64,000 nt of DNA from Pseudobutyrivibrio xylanivorans DSM 14809 (GTDB taxonomy: Bacteria; Bacillota; Clostridia; Lachnospirales; Lachnospiraceae): positions 32,366 through 96,365 of the forward strand of contig NZ_FQYQ01000009.1 in the NCBI RefSeq assembly GCF_900141825.1. The letters are read 5' to 3'. The translations under genes were made by a program, and so were the position numbers. Below the pieces are notes generated by a model, which ran no database searches, was not told where the DNA came from, and worked only from the letters and a program-made list of their open reading frames with translations. Below, in pieces: positions 1 through 8,967 of this stretch (positions are counted from its first letter, which is position 1; every line of letters starts with the position of its first letter).

Positions 1-1704
1 AAGGAATTGGCAGAGCTTTCAGGACGTGCTGATGCAGAGAATATCGAGCTTCACCGTCCATACATCGATGAGGTTACATGCACATGTCCTGATTGTAAGG
101 GCACAATGAAGCGTGTGCCAGAAGTTATCGACTGCTGGTTCGATTCAGGTGCTATGCCATTCGCTCAGCATCACTATCCATTCGAAAATAAGGAAGTATT
201 TGAGCAGCAGTTCCCTGCTAAGTTCATTTCAGAGGCTGTTGACCAGACACGTGGTTGGTTCTATTCGTTGATGGCTGAATCAACACTACTTTTCAACAAG
301 GCTCCTTATGAGAACGTTATCGTACTTGGTCACGTTCAGGATGAGAATGGTCAGAAGATGTCTAAGTCTAAGGGCAACGCTGTTGATCCATTCGACGCAC
401 TTGAGAAGATGGGTGCAGATGCTATCAGATGGTACTTCTATACCTCTTCAGCACCATGGATTCCAAAGAGATTTGGTGAAAATGCAGTTATGGAAGGCCA
501 GAGAAAGTTCCTTGGAACTCTTTGGAATACATATGCTTTCTATATCTTATATGCAAATATTGATGAGTTTGATCCTACAAAGTACGAGCTTGATTTCAGC
601 AAGCTTGCAGTTATGGATAAGTGGATTCTTTCTCGTCTTAATTCAGCAATCAAGGCTGTTGATGAGAACCTTGGTTCATACAAGATTCCAGAGGCAGCAC
701 GTGCTCTTGATGAGTTCGTAGATGACATGTCAAACTGGTATGTTCGTCGTTGTCGTGACAGATTCTGGGCAAAGGGAATGGAGCAGGATAAGATTAATGC
801 TTACATGACTCTTTACACATGCCTTAAGGATATTGCACTTGCAGCAGCGCCAATGATTCCTTTCATGACAGAGGAAATCTACCAGAACATGGTACGCTCA
901 GTAGATAAGACAGCTCCAGAGTCTATCCACCTTTGCGACTTCCCAGTTGTAAATGAGCAGTTCATCGACAAGAAGCTTGAGGAAGATATGGATGAGCTTC
1001 TTAAGATTGTAGTTCACGGACGTGCTTGCCGTAACACAGCTAACATCAAGAACCGTCAGCCAATCGGTCAGATGTACATCAAGGCTGAGCATGAGCTTGA
1101 TGAGATGTATGTATCAATCATCGAGGATGAGCTTAACGTTAAGAAGGCTACATTCACAGATGATGTTTCAAACTTCACATCATACAGCTTCAAGCCACAG
1201 CTTCGTACAGTAGGACCTAAGTATGGTAAGTTCCTTGGTGGCATCCAGAAGGCACTTTCTAGCCTTGATGGAAACGCAGCTTATGCAGAGCTTAAGGCAA
1301 ATGGGGTATTAAGATTGCCTGAGGTTGATGAATCTATCGAGCTTGCAGAGGAAGATTTACTTATTTCTATGGCTCAGACAGAGGGCTTCGTAGCAGACGG
1401 CGACAACTACGTTACAGTAGTTCTTGATACAAACCTTACAGAGGAGCTCCTTGAGGAAGGTTTTGTACGTGAAATCGTATCTAAGATTCAGACAATGCGT
1501 AAGGAAGCAGATTTCGAGGTTATGGATAGAATCACAGTTTCTTACGAATCATCTGATAAAATAAAGAGCGTATTTGAGAACAACAAGGACTTCATTGCAA
1601 ATGAAGTTTTAGCTGATGCAATTAACGTAGGTGCAACCGGCTCTCACGTAAAAGAATGGAATATCAATGGGGAAAAGGTAACGTTAGGAGTATCTAAAAA
1701 CTAG
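1..1704 (+). CDS. ileS: Isoleucine--tRNA ligase, C-terminal part (5' end outside window)
   Basis: Charges tRNA-Ile with isoleucine in the cytoplasm. The reading frame is open from base 1, so about 567 C-terminal residues are present and the HIGH motif lies upstream of the window. Visible parts are a CxCPxC cluster near residues 26-31, the class I signature GQKMSKSKGN (KMSKS codons at 355-369), the anticodon-binding helical domain (FVDDMSNWYVRR), and a C-terminal DUF5915-like region. The CWFDSGAMPFAQ segment and the tail without a zinc finger fit the eukaryote-like type 2 IleRS, the form known from the family to tolerate mupirocin; that tolerance is inference here. Codon use (CGT, AAC, CTT) is that of a highly expressed gene. 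glgP follows after 16 nt. Confidence 0.95.
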   Translation, partial: KELAELSGRADAENIELHRPYIDEVTCTCPDCKGTMKRVPEVIDCWFDSGAMPFAQHHYPFENKEVFEQQFPAKFISEAVDQTRGWFYSLMAESTLLFNKAPYENVIVLGHVQDENGQKMSKSKGNAVDPFDALEKMGADAIRWYFYTSSAPWIPKRFGENAVMEGQRKFLGTLWNTYAFYILYANIDEFDPTKYELDFSKLAVMDKWILSRLNSAIKAVDENLGSYKIPEAARALDEFVDDMSNWYVRRCRDRFWAKGMEQDKINAYMTLYTCLKDIALAAAPMIPFMTEEIYQNMVRSVDKTAPESIHLCDFPVVNEQFIDKKLEEDMDELLKIVVHGRACRNTANIKNRQPIGQMYIKAEHELDEMYVSIIEDELNVKKATFTDDVSNFTSYSFKPQLRTVGPKYGKFLGGIQKALSSLDGNAAYAELKANGVLRLPEVDESIELAEEDLLISMAQTEGFVADGDNYVTVVLDTNLTEELLEEGFVREIVSKIQTMRKEADFEVMDRITVSYESSDKIKSVFENNKDFIANEVLADAINVGATGSHVKEWNINGEKVTLGVSKN

Positions 1705-1720
1705 GAGGGGTTTTGAGATT

Positions 1721-4177
1721 ATGAAGAGACAGATGCCAAGCACCAAAGAATTGGAGCGAGAAATCAAAGACCGCGTAAAGTCCATGTTTCGTAAGGATTT
1801 TGAAGATGCAACTGAGGAGGAGATTTACAGAGCCTGCGCCGAAGTTGTAAATGACGTGGTTATTGATAACTGGCTAACTACTCAAAAGGAGTTTGTAAAG
1901 CAGGATCCAAAATGTGTTTATTACATGTCAATGGAGTTCCTGATTGGACGACTTCTCGGCAATAATATGATAAATATGCGAGGCTACACCGAAGTAATGG
2001 ATGCTCTTGCAAATTTAGGAGTAGACATTAACCTTATCGAGGATCAGGAGCCAGATCCTGCTCTTGGAAATGGTGGTCTTGGCAGATTGGCAGCATGTTT
2101 TCTCGATTCTCTTGCTACCTTGCAGTACCCTGCCTATGGCTGCGGTATTAGATACCACTACGGTATGTTCAAGCAAAAGATAAATGATGGATTCCAGGAA
2201 GAAGTTCCAGATGATTGGCTTCAGACCCGTTATCCATTTGAGCTTCAGCGCTCAGAGTATGAATTTGAGGTAAAGTTTGGCGGTTGGGTGCGCTATGAAA
2301 ATCAGCCTGATGGCTCTACTAAATATATTCATGAGGGCTACAACTCAGTAATTGCCACACCATACGATATGCCAATCACTGGCTTTGATAATGGTATGGT
2401 AAACACTCTTATGATTTGGGATGCCAAGCCAAAGGAAGTATTCAGACTTGCATCCTTTGAGCGTGGCGACTACAACAAGGCTGTCGAGGACATGAATTTG
2501 GCCCGCAACCTTACAGAGGTTCTTTATCCTAATGATAATCACATCCAGGGCAAGGAGCTTCGTCTAAAGCAGCAGTACTTCTTTGTATCTGCATCTCTTC
2601 AGCGAGCAATTGATAAATATTTGCGTTATCACAATGATATTATGCGTCTGCCAGAGAAGGTGGTATTCCAGATGAATGATACACACCCTACACTGACAGT
2701 TGCTGAGCTTATGCGACTTTTGATGGATGAGCATGGTCTCGGTTGGGATGATGCCTGGGAGGTTACTACTCATTGTGTAGCCTATACAAATCACACCATC
2801 ATGGCAGAAGCTCTTGAGAAGTGGCCAGAGGATATTTTCAAAGGTCTGTTACCTCGTATCTACATGATAGTTGAGGAAATCAACCGTCGTTTTTGCGAGG
2901 AAATTAAGGCTAAATTCCCTGGTGATGATGAAAAGGTTCACCGCATGGCAATCCTTGCTGACGGTCAGGTAAAGATGGCTCATATGGCTATTTGCGCCGG
3001 CTTCTCAGTAAATGGTGTTGCTGCTCTTCATACAGAAATCTTGAAGAACGTTTCTCTTCATGATTTCTATGAGATGTATCCTGAAAAATTCAACAACAAG
3101 ACCAACGGTATTACTCAGCGTAGATTCCTTATGCACGGCAATTACAAGCTTTCTGACTGGGTAATTAAGAAAATTGGTCGTGGTTGGATTACTGATTTAT
3201 CTCAGATGGAGAAGCTTACTATGCTTCTTGATGATAAGAAATCACTTCAGCAGTTTATGGATATTAAGCTGGAGAACAAGAAGCGACTTGCAAAATATAT
3301 CTTTGACCATAATGGTATAGCAGTTGACCCTAACTCAATTTTTGATGTTCAGGTTAAGAGACTTCATGAGTACAAGCGTCAGCTTCTCAATATTTTGCAT
3401 GTAATGTATCTGTATAATCAGATTAAAGAGCACCCAGAGATGGATTTCTACCCAACGACATTTATCTTTGGCGCAAAGGCATCTGCAGGTTATGAGAACG
3501 CTAAGCTTATTATTAAGCTTATCAACAATGTAGGTGCAGTAATTAATAATGATAAATCTATAGATAATAAGCTTAAGGTTGTATTTATCGAGGATTACCG
3601 AGTTTCCAATGCAGAGTGGATTTTTGCAGCAGCAGATGTTTCTGAGCAGATTTCCACAGCTTCAAAGGAGGCTTCAGGTACAGGTAATATGAAATTTATG
3701 CTTAATGGTGCCGTTACAATTGGTACCATGGACGGTGCCAACGTGGAGATGTACCAGGAGCTTGGCGGAGAGAATATTTTCATCTTCGGTATGAGCTCTG
3801 ATGAGGTTATTGCTCACGAGAAGAATCACGACTATAACCCTGTTGATGAGATGAACAAAAATCCTCATATACAGAAGGTGCTGTCTCAGCTCGTTAATGG
3901 CAACTACAGCATAGATAATCCAGAGCTTTTCAGACCTATCTACAATTCACTTTTGAACACTCAGTGTACTGAAAGAGCTGATACTTATTTCGTTCTTAAG
4001 GATTTCGCATCTTACTGCGAAGCTCATGAGAAGATTCAGGAGGCTTATAAGGACAGAGAAAAGTGGGCAAGAATGGCACTTTCAAATGTGGCACATGTTG
4101 GTAAGTTCTCATCAGACAGAACTATCCAGGAATATGTAGATGACATTTGGCATCTGGACAAGCTTGAGCTTAAATAA
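1721..4177 (+). CDS. glgP: Glycogen/maltodextrin phosphorylase
   Basis: Cleaves alpha-1,4-glucan with phosphate to release glucose-1-phosphate from stored glycogen or maltodextrin. The 818 residues match the usual family length. The N-terminal third has DPALGNGGLGRLAACFLDS and YGCGIRYHYGMF; the C-terminal half has QVKRLHEYKRQLLN and the PLP site EASGTGNMKFMLNGA, in which Lys658 is expected to carry pyridoxal phosphate. TMDGANVEM follows it, as in all glycogen phosphorylases. The ATG at 1721 has GGAGGGG at 1703-1709. It is close behind ileS and 15 nt before a CPBP protease gene, so co-transcription is possible although the functions are unrelated. Confidence 0.97.
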   Translation: MKRQMPSTKELEREIKDRVKSMFRKDFEDATEEEIYRACAEVVNDVVIDNWLTTQKEFVKQDPKCVYYMSMEFLIGRLLGNNMINMRGYTEVMDALANLGVDINLIEDQEPDPALGNGGLGRLAACFLDSLATLQYPAYGCGIRYHYGMFKQKINDGFQEEVPDDWLQTRYPFELQRSEYEFEVKFGGWVRYENQPDGSTKYIHEGYNSVIATPYDMPITGFDNGMVNTLMIWDAKPKEVFRLASFERGDYNKAVEDMNLARNLTEVLYPNDNHIQGKELRLKQQYFFVSASLQRAIDKYLRYHNDIMRLPEKVVFQMNDTHPTLTVAELMRLLMDEHGLGWDDAWEVTTHCVAYTNHTIMAEALEKWPEDIFKGLLPRIYMIVEEINRRFCEEIKAKFPGDDEKVHRMAILADGQVKMAHMAICAGFSVNGVAALHTEILKNVSLHDFYEMYPEKFNNKTNGITQRRFLMHGNYKLSDWVIKKIGRGWITDLSQMEKLTMLLDDKKSLQQFMDIKLENKKRLAKYIFDHNGIAVDPNSIFDVQVKRLHEYKRQLLNILHVMYLYNQIKEHPEMDFYPTTFIFGAKASAGYENAKLIIKLINNVGAVINNDKSIDNKLKVVFIEDYRVSNAEWIFAAADVSEQISTASKEASGTGNMKFMLNGAVTIGTMDGANVEMYQELGGENIFIFGMSSDEVIAHEKNHDYNPVDEMNKNPHIQKVLSQLVNGNYSIDNPELFRPIYNSLLNTQCTERADTYFVLKDFASYCEAHEKIQEAYKDREKWARMALSNVAHVGKFSSDRTIQEYVDDIWHLDKLELK

Positions 4178-4192
4178 TATTGGAGACAAATA

Positions 4193-5077
4193 ATGAATCA
4201 GAACAATACTGACAGAAGAAATTATATTCCATGGATTTTTCTGCCAACTATTCTTGCAATTATAATTCAGACAGCCGCATCTATTATGGCACTTGAGTTT
4301 TATATAGTTGCAGAGATGAGCACCTATACAGGTAACGATTACACAAGCTTCATGGTCCAGGTGATTAACGATTATTCAACTGGTGAAGGTGTAGCATGGA
4401 CTTCTGTTATATATGCTGCCACAACAGCTGTAATCGCCTTTTGGGTGTACAAAAAATATTGCAGAGAAGGAAAGCTTTCATGGCTTTCAGGCAAGTCCAA
4501 TAATATACCACTTACAATCTGCGGAATATTGCTTTTCTCATTTGGAATGCAGTATGTGACTGTTTACCTTATGAATGCATTGGCTTCGTCATTCCCTTCT
4601 TGGTTGGAGGAATATGAGGAGCTTATGGAATCGGCAGGAATTAGCGGTAGCATGACACCGGTCATGATTGTTTATGCAATCATTTTAGGACCTATATGCG
4701 AGGAGCTTATATTCAGAGGAATTACTTTCCACGCAGCAAAAAAGGTTATGCCATATTATTATGCTATTCTGGTTCAGGCTATAATGTTTGGCGCCTTCCA
4801 TATGAACAAGCTTCAGGGAGTATATGCCTTTGTTTTAGGTTTAGGTTTAGGCTACATAATGTATCTTTACGACAGCCTTGTTATTACAATTATTATTCAT
4901 GTTTTGTTTAATTTTATCGGTACTATCGGTTCAGAATATTTGCCGATGGGAGGAGATTCAGTTGTATCATTCTTCCTTTGCTGTCTTGCGGCACTTGTGG
5001 TTTCCTACGGAGCCATCCTTGTACTGAAAAATGCATCAGCAGTGGTTAATAATAACAGCGAATCAACCGATATATAA
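4193..5077 (+). CDS. CPBP family intramembrane metalloprotease (Abi/CAAX-like)
   Basis: Predicted membrane protein of 294 residues with about eight hydrophobic segments. The three family motifs are present: EELIFRG (Glu170, Glu171, Arg175), FGAFH (His203) and HVLFN (His236, Asn240), which form the metal-binding active site in Rce1-type proteases. In bacteria members handle peptide or bacteriocin immunity and processing, or have no known substrate. Nothing nearby encodes a peptide substrate. Start ATG 4193 has GGAGAC 6 nt upstream. It follows glgP after 15 nt and is followed by a terminator. A second, unrelated-looking CPBP gene lies at 26355. Confidence 0.9.
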   Translation: MNQNNTDRRNYIPWIFLPTILAIIIQTAASIMALEFYIVAEMSTYTGNDYTSFMVQVINDYSTGEGVAWTSVIYAATTAVIAFWVYKKYCREGKLSWLSGKSNNIPLTICGILLFSFGMQYVTVYLMNALASSFPSWLEEYEELMESAGISGSMTPVMIVYAIILGPICEELIFRGITFHAAKKVMPYYYAILVQAIMFGAFHMNKLQGVYAFVLGLGLGYIMYLYDSLVITIIIHVLFNFIGTIGSEYLPMGGDSVVSFFLCCLAALVVSYGAILVLKNASAVVNNNSESTDI

Positions 5078-5100
5078 TTACACGGACGAGTATCATAGAG

Positions 5101-5133
5101 ACCAGGAAGGCCTTAAGGTTTTCCTGGTTTTTT
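5101..5133 (+). terminator. Intrinsic terminator after the CPBP gene
   Basis: ACCAGGAA (5101-5108) pairs with TTCCTGGT (5121-5128), followed by a run of T to 5133. It closes the transcript from ileS, glgP and the protease. Confidence 0.85.
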
Positions 5134-5136
5134 CTT

Positions 5137-5167
5137 TTATTTGAGGTAATAGTGCCACCTCAAATAA
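5137..5167. other. 11-bp inverted repeat between the terminator and the next gene
   Basis: TTATTTGAGGT (5137-5147) and ACCTCAAATAA (5157-5167) form a perfect 11-bp stem with a 9-nt loop. It has no following T run, so it is either a regulator site for the gene at 5240 or a minus-strand structure. Its role is unknown. Confidence 0.6.
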
Positions 5168-5239
5168 GGATTTCTATGAGGGCTGAAAAAGGACTTTCTT
5201 CTTTTAACGATATTTGGTTTTCACAAAGGAGGAAAGCGA

Positions 5240-6268
5240 ATGGTAATTAACAATGCTGAGGTTTCTATGGCCTCAACCACTAGCTACACTAGTGGAATGC
5301 GTCTGACTGTTCAGTCAGAGACAAAACCCGTTTTTGATCTGAAGGAGATTACCCTTTTGGGGGATGGACTTCAGGCAGAAGAAACTGAAAAGGAGGAAAA
5401 GACAGAAGCTGTGGATAATGCTATAGAGCTCAAGCCTTCCAGCGAGTATACCCTGCGCTTGAGAACCATTGAGTATCTCCTTAAAATGTTTATGCTTGGA
5501 AGATACTTTGATGAGGACAGTGCCTTTGGGCAGATGCTGAGAGAAACCTTTGGTTCTATGGATGAGCTTGGAGATATGTCCTCCACTGATAATGGAGCAT
5601 TGTTCTTTCAGACAACCACTGTATCCTATGAGCACTGGGAGAGTCAGAGTGTGGAATACTCTTCTACAGGCACAGCTATCACAGCCGACGGACGAAAGCT
5701 AAGCTTTAATTACAGTTTCGCCTTGTCGGAGTCCTTCACTGAGAAGTATGAAAATGTATATGCAGCAGTGAGAAACTGTGTGGATCCACTGGTAATCAAT
5801 CTGGATGATTGCCCAACATCAATTGCTGATCAGACCTTCTTCTTCGATTTAGACGGGGATGGAGAGGAGGATGAAATTCACAATCTTGGTAAAGGCTCAG
5901 GCTTTTTGGCACTTGATAAGGATGATGATGGTTTTATTAAAAATGGGCTGGAGCTGTTTGGTGCAAGAACTGGAGATGGCTTTGGAGAGCTTGAGGAGTA
6001 TGATTCAGACAAGAATGGCTGGATTGACGAGAACGACCCAGTATTTACAAAGCTAAGAATCATGACCATCAATGAGAAAGGGGAGCAGGAGCTGTTTGGA
6101 CTGAAGGAATCTGATGTGGGAGCGATATATCTTGGCAGGCTTGACACACAGTTCATCCATCGAAGTGATAACTACGATGCAAACGCGGTCACTCGCAAAT
6201 CAGGCATGTTTTTACACGAAAGTGATGGACATGCAAGTGGTGTGCAACACGTTGATTTTATGACTTAA
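5240..6268 (+). CDS. Protein with EF-hand-like calcium loops, function unknown
   Basis: 342 residues, no signal peptide or membrane segment visible. The N-terminal half is not recognised. From about residue 203 there are acidic loops of EF-hand/dockerin type: DLDGDGEEDE, DKDDDGFIKNG and DSDKNGWIDENDP, with LELFGARTGDGFGELEEYD between them. This arrangement resembles the C-terminal calcium-binding region of bacterial VCBS/RTX-associated proteins, so Ca2+ binding is likely. The ATG at 5240 has a strong AAAGGAGG. The gene is alone between a terminator and a GC-rich structured region. Cytoplasmic location, or export without a classical signal, cannot be decided from sequence. Confidence 0.75.
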   Translation: MVINNAEVSMASTTSYTSGMRLTVQSETKPVFDLKEITLLGDGLQAEETEKEEKTEAVDNAIELKPSSEYTLRLRTIEYLLKMFMLGRYFDEDSAFGQMLRETFGSMDELGDMSSTDNGALFFQTTTVSYEHWESQSVEYSSTGTAITADGRKLSFNYSFALSESFTEKYENVYAAVRNCVDPLVINLDDCPTSIADQTFFFDLDGDGEEDEIHNLGKGSGFLALDKDDDGFIKNGLELFGARTGDGFGELEEYDSDKNGWIDENDPVFTKLRIMTINEKGEQELFGLKESDVGAIYLGRLDTQFIHRSDNYDANAVTRKSGMFLHESDGHASGVQHVDFMT

Positions 6269-6291
6269 TTTAATTATAATATCATTCAGTT

Positions 6292-6433
6292 AGCAAATAG
6301 CTAGAAAGACTTGGAAAGCGCAAGCAAGGGGGCACCATACAGCACATGGGATGGGGCCTACGCCGGCGGGGGGACCCGTGTGCTGATATGGGGGATGCCT
6401 TGCGGGAGCTTGATGCAGTAGATTGCTATTTGC
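6292..6433 (+). promoter_or_regulatory. GC-rich structured leader (riboswitch-like candidate) of the sugar-sensor gene
   Basis: Untranslated stretch far richer in G+C than its surroundings. Nested pairings are visible: GCAAATAGC (6293-6301) with GCTATTTGC (6425-6433); GCAAGG (6324-6329) with CCTTGC (6398-6403); CAGCACATGGG (6340-6350) with CCCGTGTGCTG (6375-6385, one G-U pair). The closing stem ends immediately before the GGGAG ribosome site (6434-6438) of the ATG at 6444, so folding could control initiation. It matches no riboswitch class I know by eye, and a GC-rich insertion of another kind is possible. Confidence 0.55.
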
Positions 6434-6443
6434 GGGAGAAGTA

Positions 6444-7502
6444 ATGTTTATGAAATTAGGCGGGAAGAAAATTAAATTCAAAAGCAACAGTGCACTTGTC
6501 ATTGCGGCAGGTTGCACTGTTGCTTTTATGTTTTTAACCACAATTATTAGCTTCGTTTTATACAATCAGCGCATGCATGAAGCCAATAATCTTCTGAAGG
6601 AAGCAAAGTACACCCAGTACGATTCCTATGTGGTACTTATCGCCTCTAATGATAAAAGTGATTTCTGGCAGAATGTTTATCAGTCAGCCTTCGAGTACGG
6701 AAAAGAGCACGGCGTCTATGTGGATATGATATCCGACAACGTGGATGTTAATTACAGTAAGACAGAGCTTTTGGAGATGGCCATCGAATCTGGTTGCGAT
6801 GGAATAATGCTTGAGGGGGATGACCAACCAGAGACACAGGAGCTTCTCACAAAGGCATATTCTGCCCACATCCCAGTGATTACACTAGAAACAGATATTG
6901 CTTCAGAAAGCCGCGTCAGCTTTGTAGGTGTAAATAACTACACCATTGCCAATCTTTATGCTGATGCTATAAAGAAGAATCTTGTTAAGCAAAAGCATGT
7001 CATGGTTATAGCCAACAATACCTATGCTGATGCCACACTTAATACATTCGTAAATAACATTCAGGGGGCTTTTTCGGAAGAGGAACTTCCAAATGGACCT
7101 CTTGAGTTTGAAGTCAGAAGAATTGAAAGTAATGATGCCTTCGCTACAGAAGAATACATTCAGAATCTGTTCCAGAAGAATGAGATTCAGCCAGTGGTAA
7201 TCTGCCTTGATGAGCTGTCCACAGCGGGCTTCTATCAGGCTATGATTGATTACAACAAGGTTGGTCAGATACTTCTTTTCGGAAACTATGAATCCCAGTC
7301 TATTTATACAGGAATTAAGCAGGGGGTTATCAAAAGCACAGTTACCATGAACGCTTCAAGCATGGGACAGGCCGCAGCAAAGGCGTTTATTGAGTATCAC
7401 CAGACAGGTCATGTTTCCGATTATATCAATGTTGAGCCGGAGATTATTGACGGCGATAACATTGAGTCATATCTGAAGGAGGTGGAAGATGCAAACCATT
7501 AA
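6444..7502 (+). CDS. Membrane-anchored sugar-binding sensor (XylFII-like, Peripla_BP_4)
   Basis: About 352 residues with an uncleaved N-terminal membrane anchor (hydrophobic stretch following the lysine-rich start) and an extracellular periplasmic-binding domain of the RbsB/LacI type (segments DGIMLEGDDQ, PVITLETDI). It overlaps the histidine-kinase gene by 14 nt. In Clostridia a comparable anchored binding protein, XylFII, docks on a LytS/YesM kinase and signals sugar presence to a YesN regulator of a sugar ABC operon; the same order here supports that role. Start chosen at ATG 6444 with GGGAG 5 nt upstream; an upstream TTG at 6423 lies inside the leader stem. The ligand is unknown, with a pentose or hexose most likely. 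Confidence 0.85.
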   Translation: MFMKLGGKKIKFKSNSALVIAAGCTVAFMFLTTIISFVLYNQRMHEANNLLKEAKYTQYDSYVVLIASNDKSDFWQNVYQSAFEYGKEHGVYVDMISDNVDVNYSKTELLEMAIESGCDGIMLEGDDQPETQELLTKAYSAHIPVITLETDIASESRVSFVGVNNYTIANLYADAIKKNLVKQKHVMVIANNTYADATLNTFVNNIQGAFSEEELPNGPLEFEVRRIESNDAFATEEYIQNLFQKNEIQPVVICLDELSTAGFYQAMIDYNKVGQILLFGNYESQSIYTGIKQGVIKSTVTMNASSMGQAAAKAFIEYHQTGHVSDYINVEPEIIDGDNIESYLKEVEDANH

Positions 7503-8967
7503 ATCACTCTCCTTGAGAAAAAAGATGATTATCGTATTCTGTCTACCAATCATTCTGCTCTTCATGGTAAATATCGTTTTGTACATGGGAACCGACAGAA
7601 TGCTTACTTCCTTAGACGAGGTATATGCCAGCAATAATTCTCTTAATGAACTGACAGGCGCGTTGGATGGACTTCAGACAGCCACTACTGTGTATCTTGG
7701 AACAAAGACTAGTAACGCACTTGAGGAATACTACATCGCAGAGCAGAACTACAGAGATCTTCTCAAAAATCTTGATGATAATAATGATGTAAATGACAGC
7801 AGAGTGCTGGAGAGAAATATTCTTAAGATGTCAGCTAATTACCTGGAGCTTACAAATCATGCGGTTGAAAGTAAGCGTGGAGGTAATGTTGAGAAGTACA
7901 AGAGCTACTATGAGGAAGCCAGCAGAACCTACGGATATATCGATTCAAATATTACAAGCCTAAATAATCAGCAGTTCATCAACAACTCAAAATCCTACAG
8001 TACCATGATGTCTGCATTACAGACACTTGAAGAGCTGAATATTTTGACACTGATTATTATCGGAGTTGCCAATCTTTCTTTCGTAGTTTTGATTGCATCA
8101 ACAATCACCAGTCCACTTGTAAAGCTGGCTCAGGCTGCAAACAGAGTGTCCGATGGTGATTTTGATGTGGCACTTCCAGCGGTAATCAATAACGATGAGG
8201 TAGGTGTTGTGACTCGTGCCTTCAACAAGATGGTAGTTTCACTGAAGGCCTATATCACCAAGCTTACCGAGTCTATGGAGACAGAGCGAAAGCTAAAGGA
8301 AAATGAGCTGATTATGGCAAATCATATTAAGGATGCGGAGCTGAAATATCTTCAGTCTCAGATTAATCCTCATTTCCTTTTTAACACATTAAATGCTGGC
8401 GCCCAGCTTGCCATGATGGAGGGTGCAGACCGCACCAGCGAATACATGCATAATGTAGCCAATTTCTTCCGATACAACATCAAAAAGAATAAAGATGCTG
8501 TAACTCTTAAAGAGGAGATTGAGCTGGTAGATATATATATTTACATCATCAATGTTCGTTTCGCAGGGGAGATTCAGTTTGCCAAGGACATAGATGAGAG
8601 ACTTCTAGGGGTGAAAATACCTAGTATGATACTTCAGCCTATTGTTGAAAACAGTATCAACTATGGTGTAAGAAACATAGAATGGACCAAGAAAATCCGC
8701 CTTTCTGTCTACGAATTAGGTGATTATATCTGTGTTAGCATCAAGGACAATGGAATTGGAATGACAAATGAGACCATCACCAAGATTCTAGAGGGAAGCT
8801 ACGAGGAAAATTCTCAAAAGTCTGATTCAAACGGAGTTGGTCTTGCAAATTGCATCGAGCGCCTAAATATTTTTTACGAGCGTGATGATGTACTGGATAT
8901 TATTTCAGAAGGAGAAAATAAAGGTACAGAGACAATTCTGTATCTGCCAGGGTTAGAAAATGTATAA
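7489..8967 (+). CDS. Sensor histidine kinase, YesM family
   Basis: 492 residues. A membrane segment (about 13-32), an extracellular helical domain (33-185), a second membrane segment (about 186-206), a HAMP linker (QAANRVSDGDFDVALP) and a His_kinase/HATPase_c region. The phosphorylated His is His295 in INPHFLFNTLN; the ATP site shows QPIVENSINYG (N box), DNGIGM (G1) and GVGLANC (G2). It probably receives the sugar signal from the anchored binding protein encoded just upstream and phosphorylates the regulator encoded just downstream. The reading frame overlaps both neighbours (14 and 8 nt), indicating translational coupling. RBS AAGGAGG. Confidence 0.95.
   Translation: MQTIKSLSLRKKMIIVFCLPIILLFMVNIVLYMGTDRMLTSLDEVYASNNSLNELTGALDGLQTATTVYLGTKTSNALEEYYIAEQNYRDLLKNLDDNNDVNDSRVLERNILKMSANYLELTNHAVESKRGGNVEKYKSYYEEASRTYGYIDSNITSLNNQQFINNSKSYSTMMSALQTLEELNILTLIIIGVANLSFVVLIASTITSPLVKLAQAANRVSDGDFDVALPAVINNDEVGVVTRAFNKMVVSLKAYITKLTESMETERKLKENELIMANHIKDAELKYLQSQINPHFLFNTLNAGAQLAMMEGADRTSEYMHNVANFFRYNIKKNKDAVTLKEEIELVDIYIYIINVRFAGEIQFAKDIDERLLGVKIPSMILQPIVENSINYGVRNIEWTKKIRLSVYELGDYICVSIKDNGIGMTNETITKILEGSYEENSQKSDSNGVGLANCIERLNIFYERDDVLDIISEGENKGTETILYLPGLENV

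Noticed and set aside
6290..6565. A 91-residue minus-strand open frame over the GC-rich leader
   Set aside because: Proline-rich translation of a structured GC-rich stretch, overlapping the start of the sensor gene; no ribosome site.
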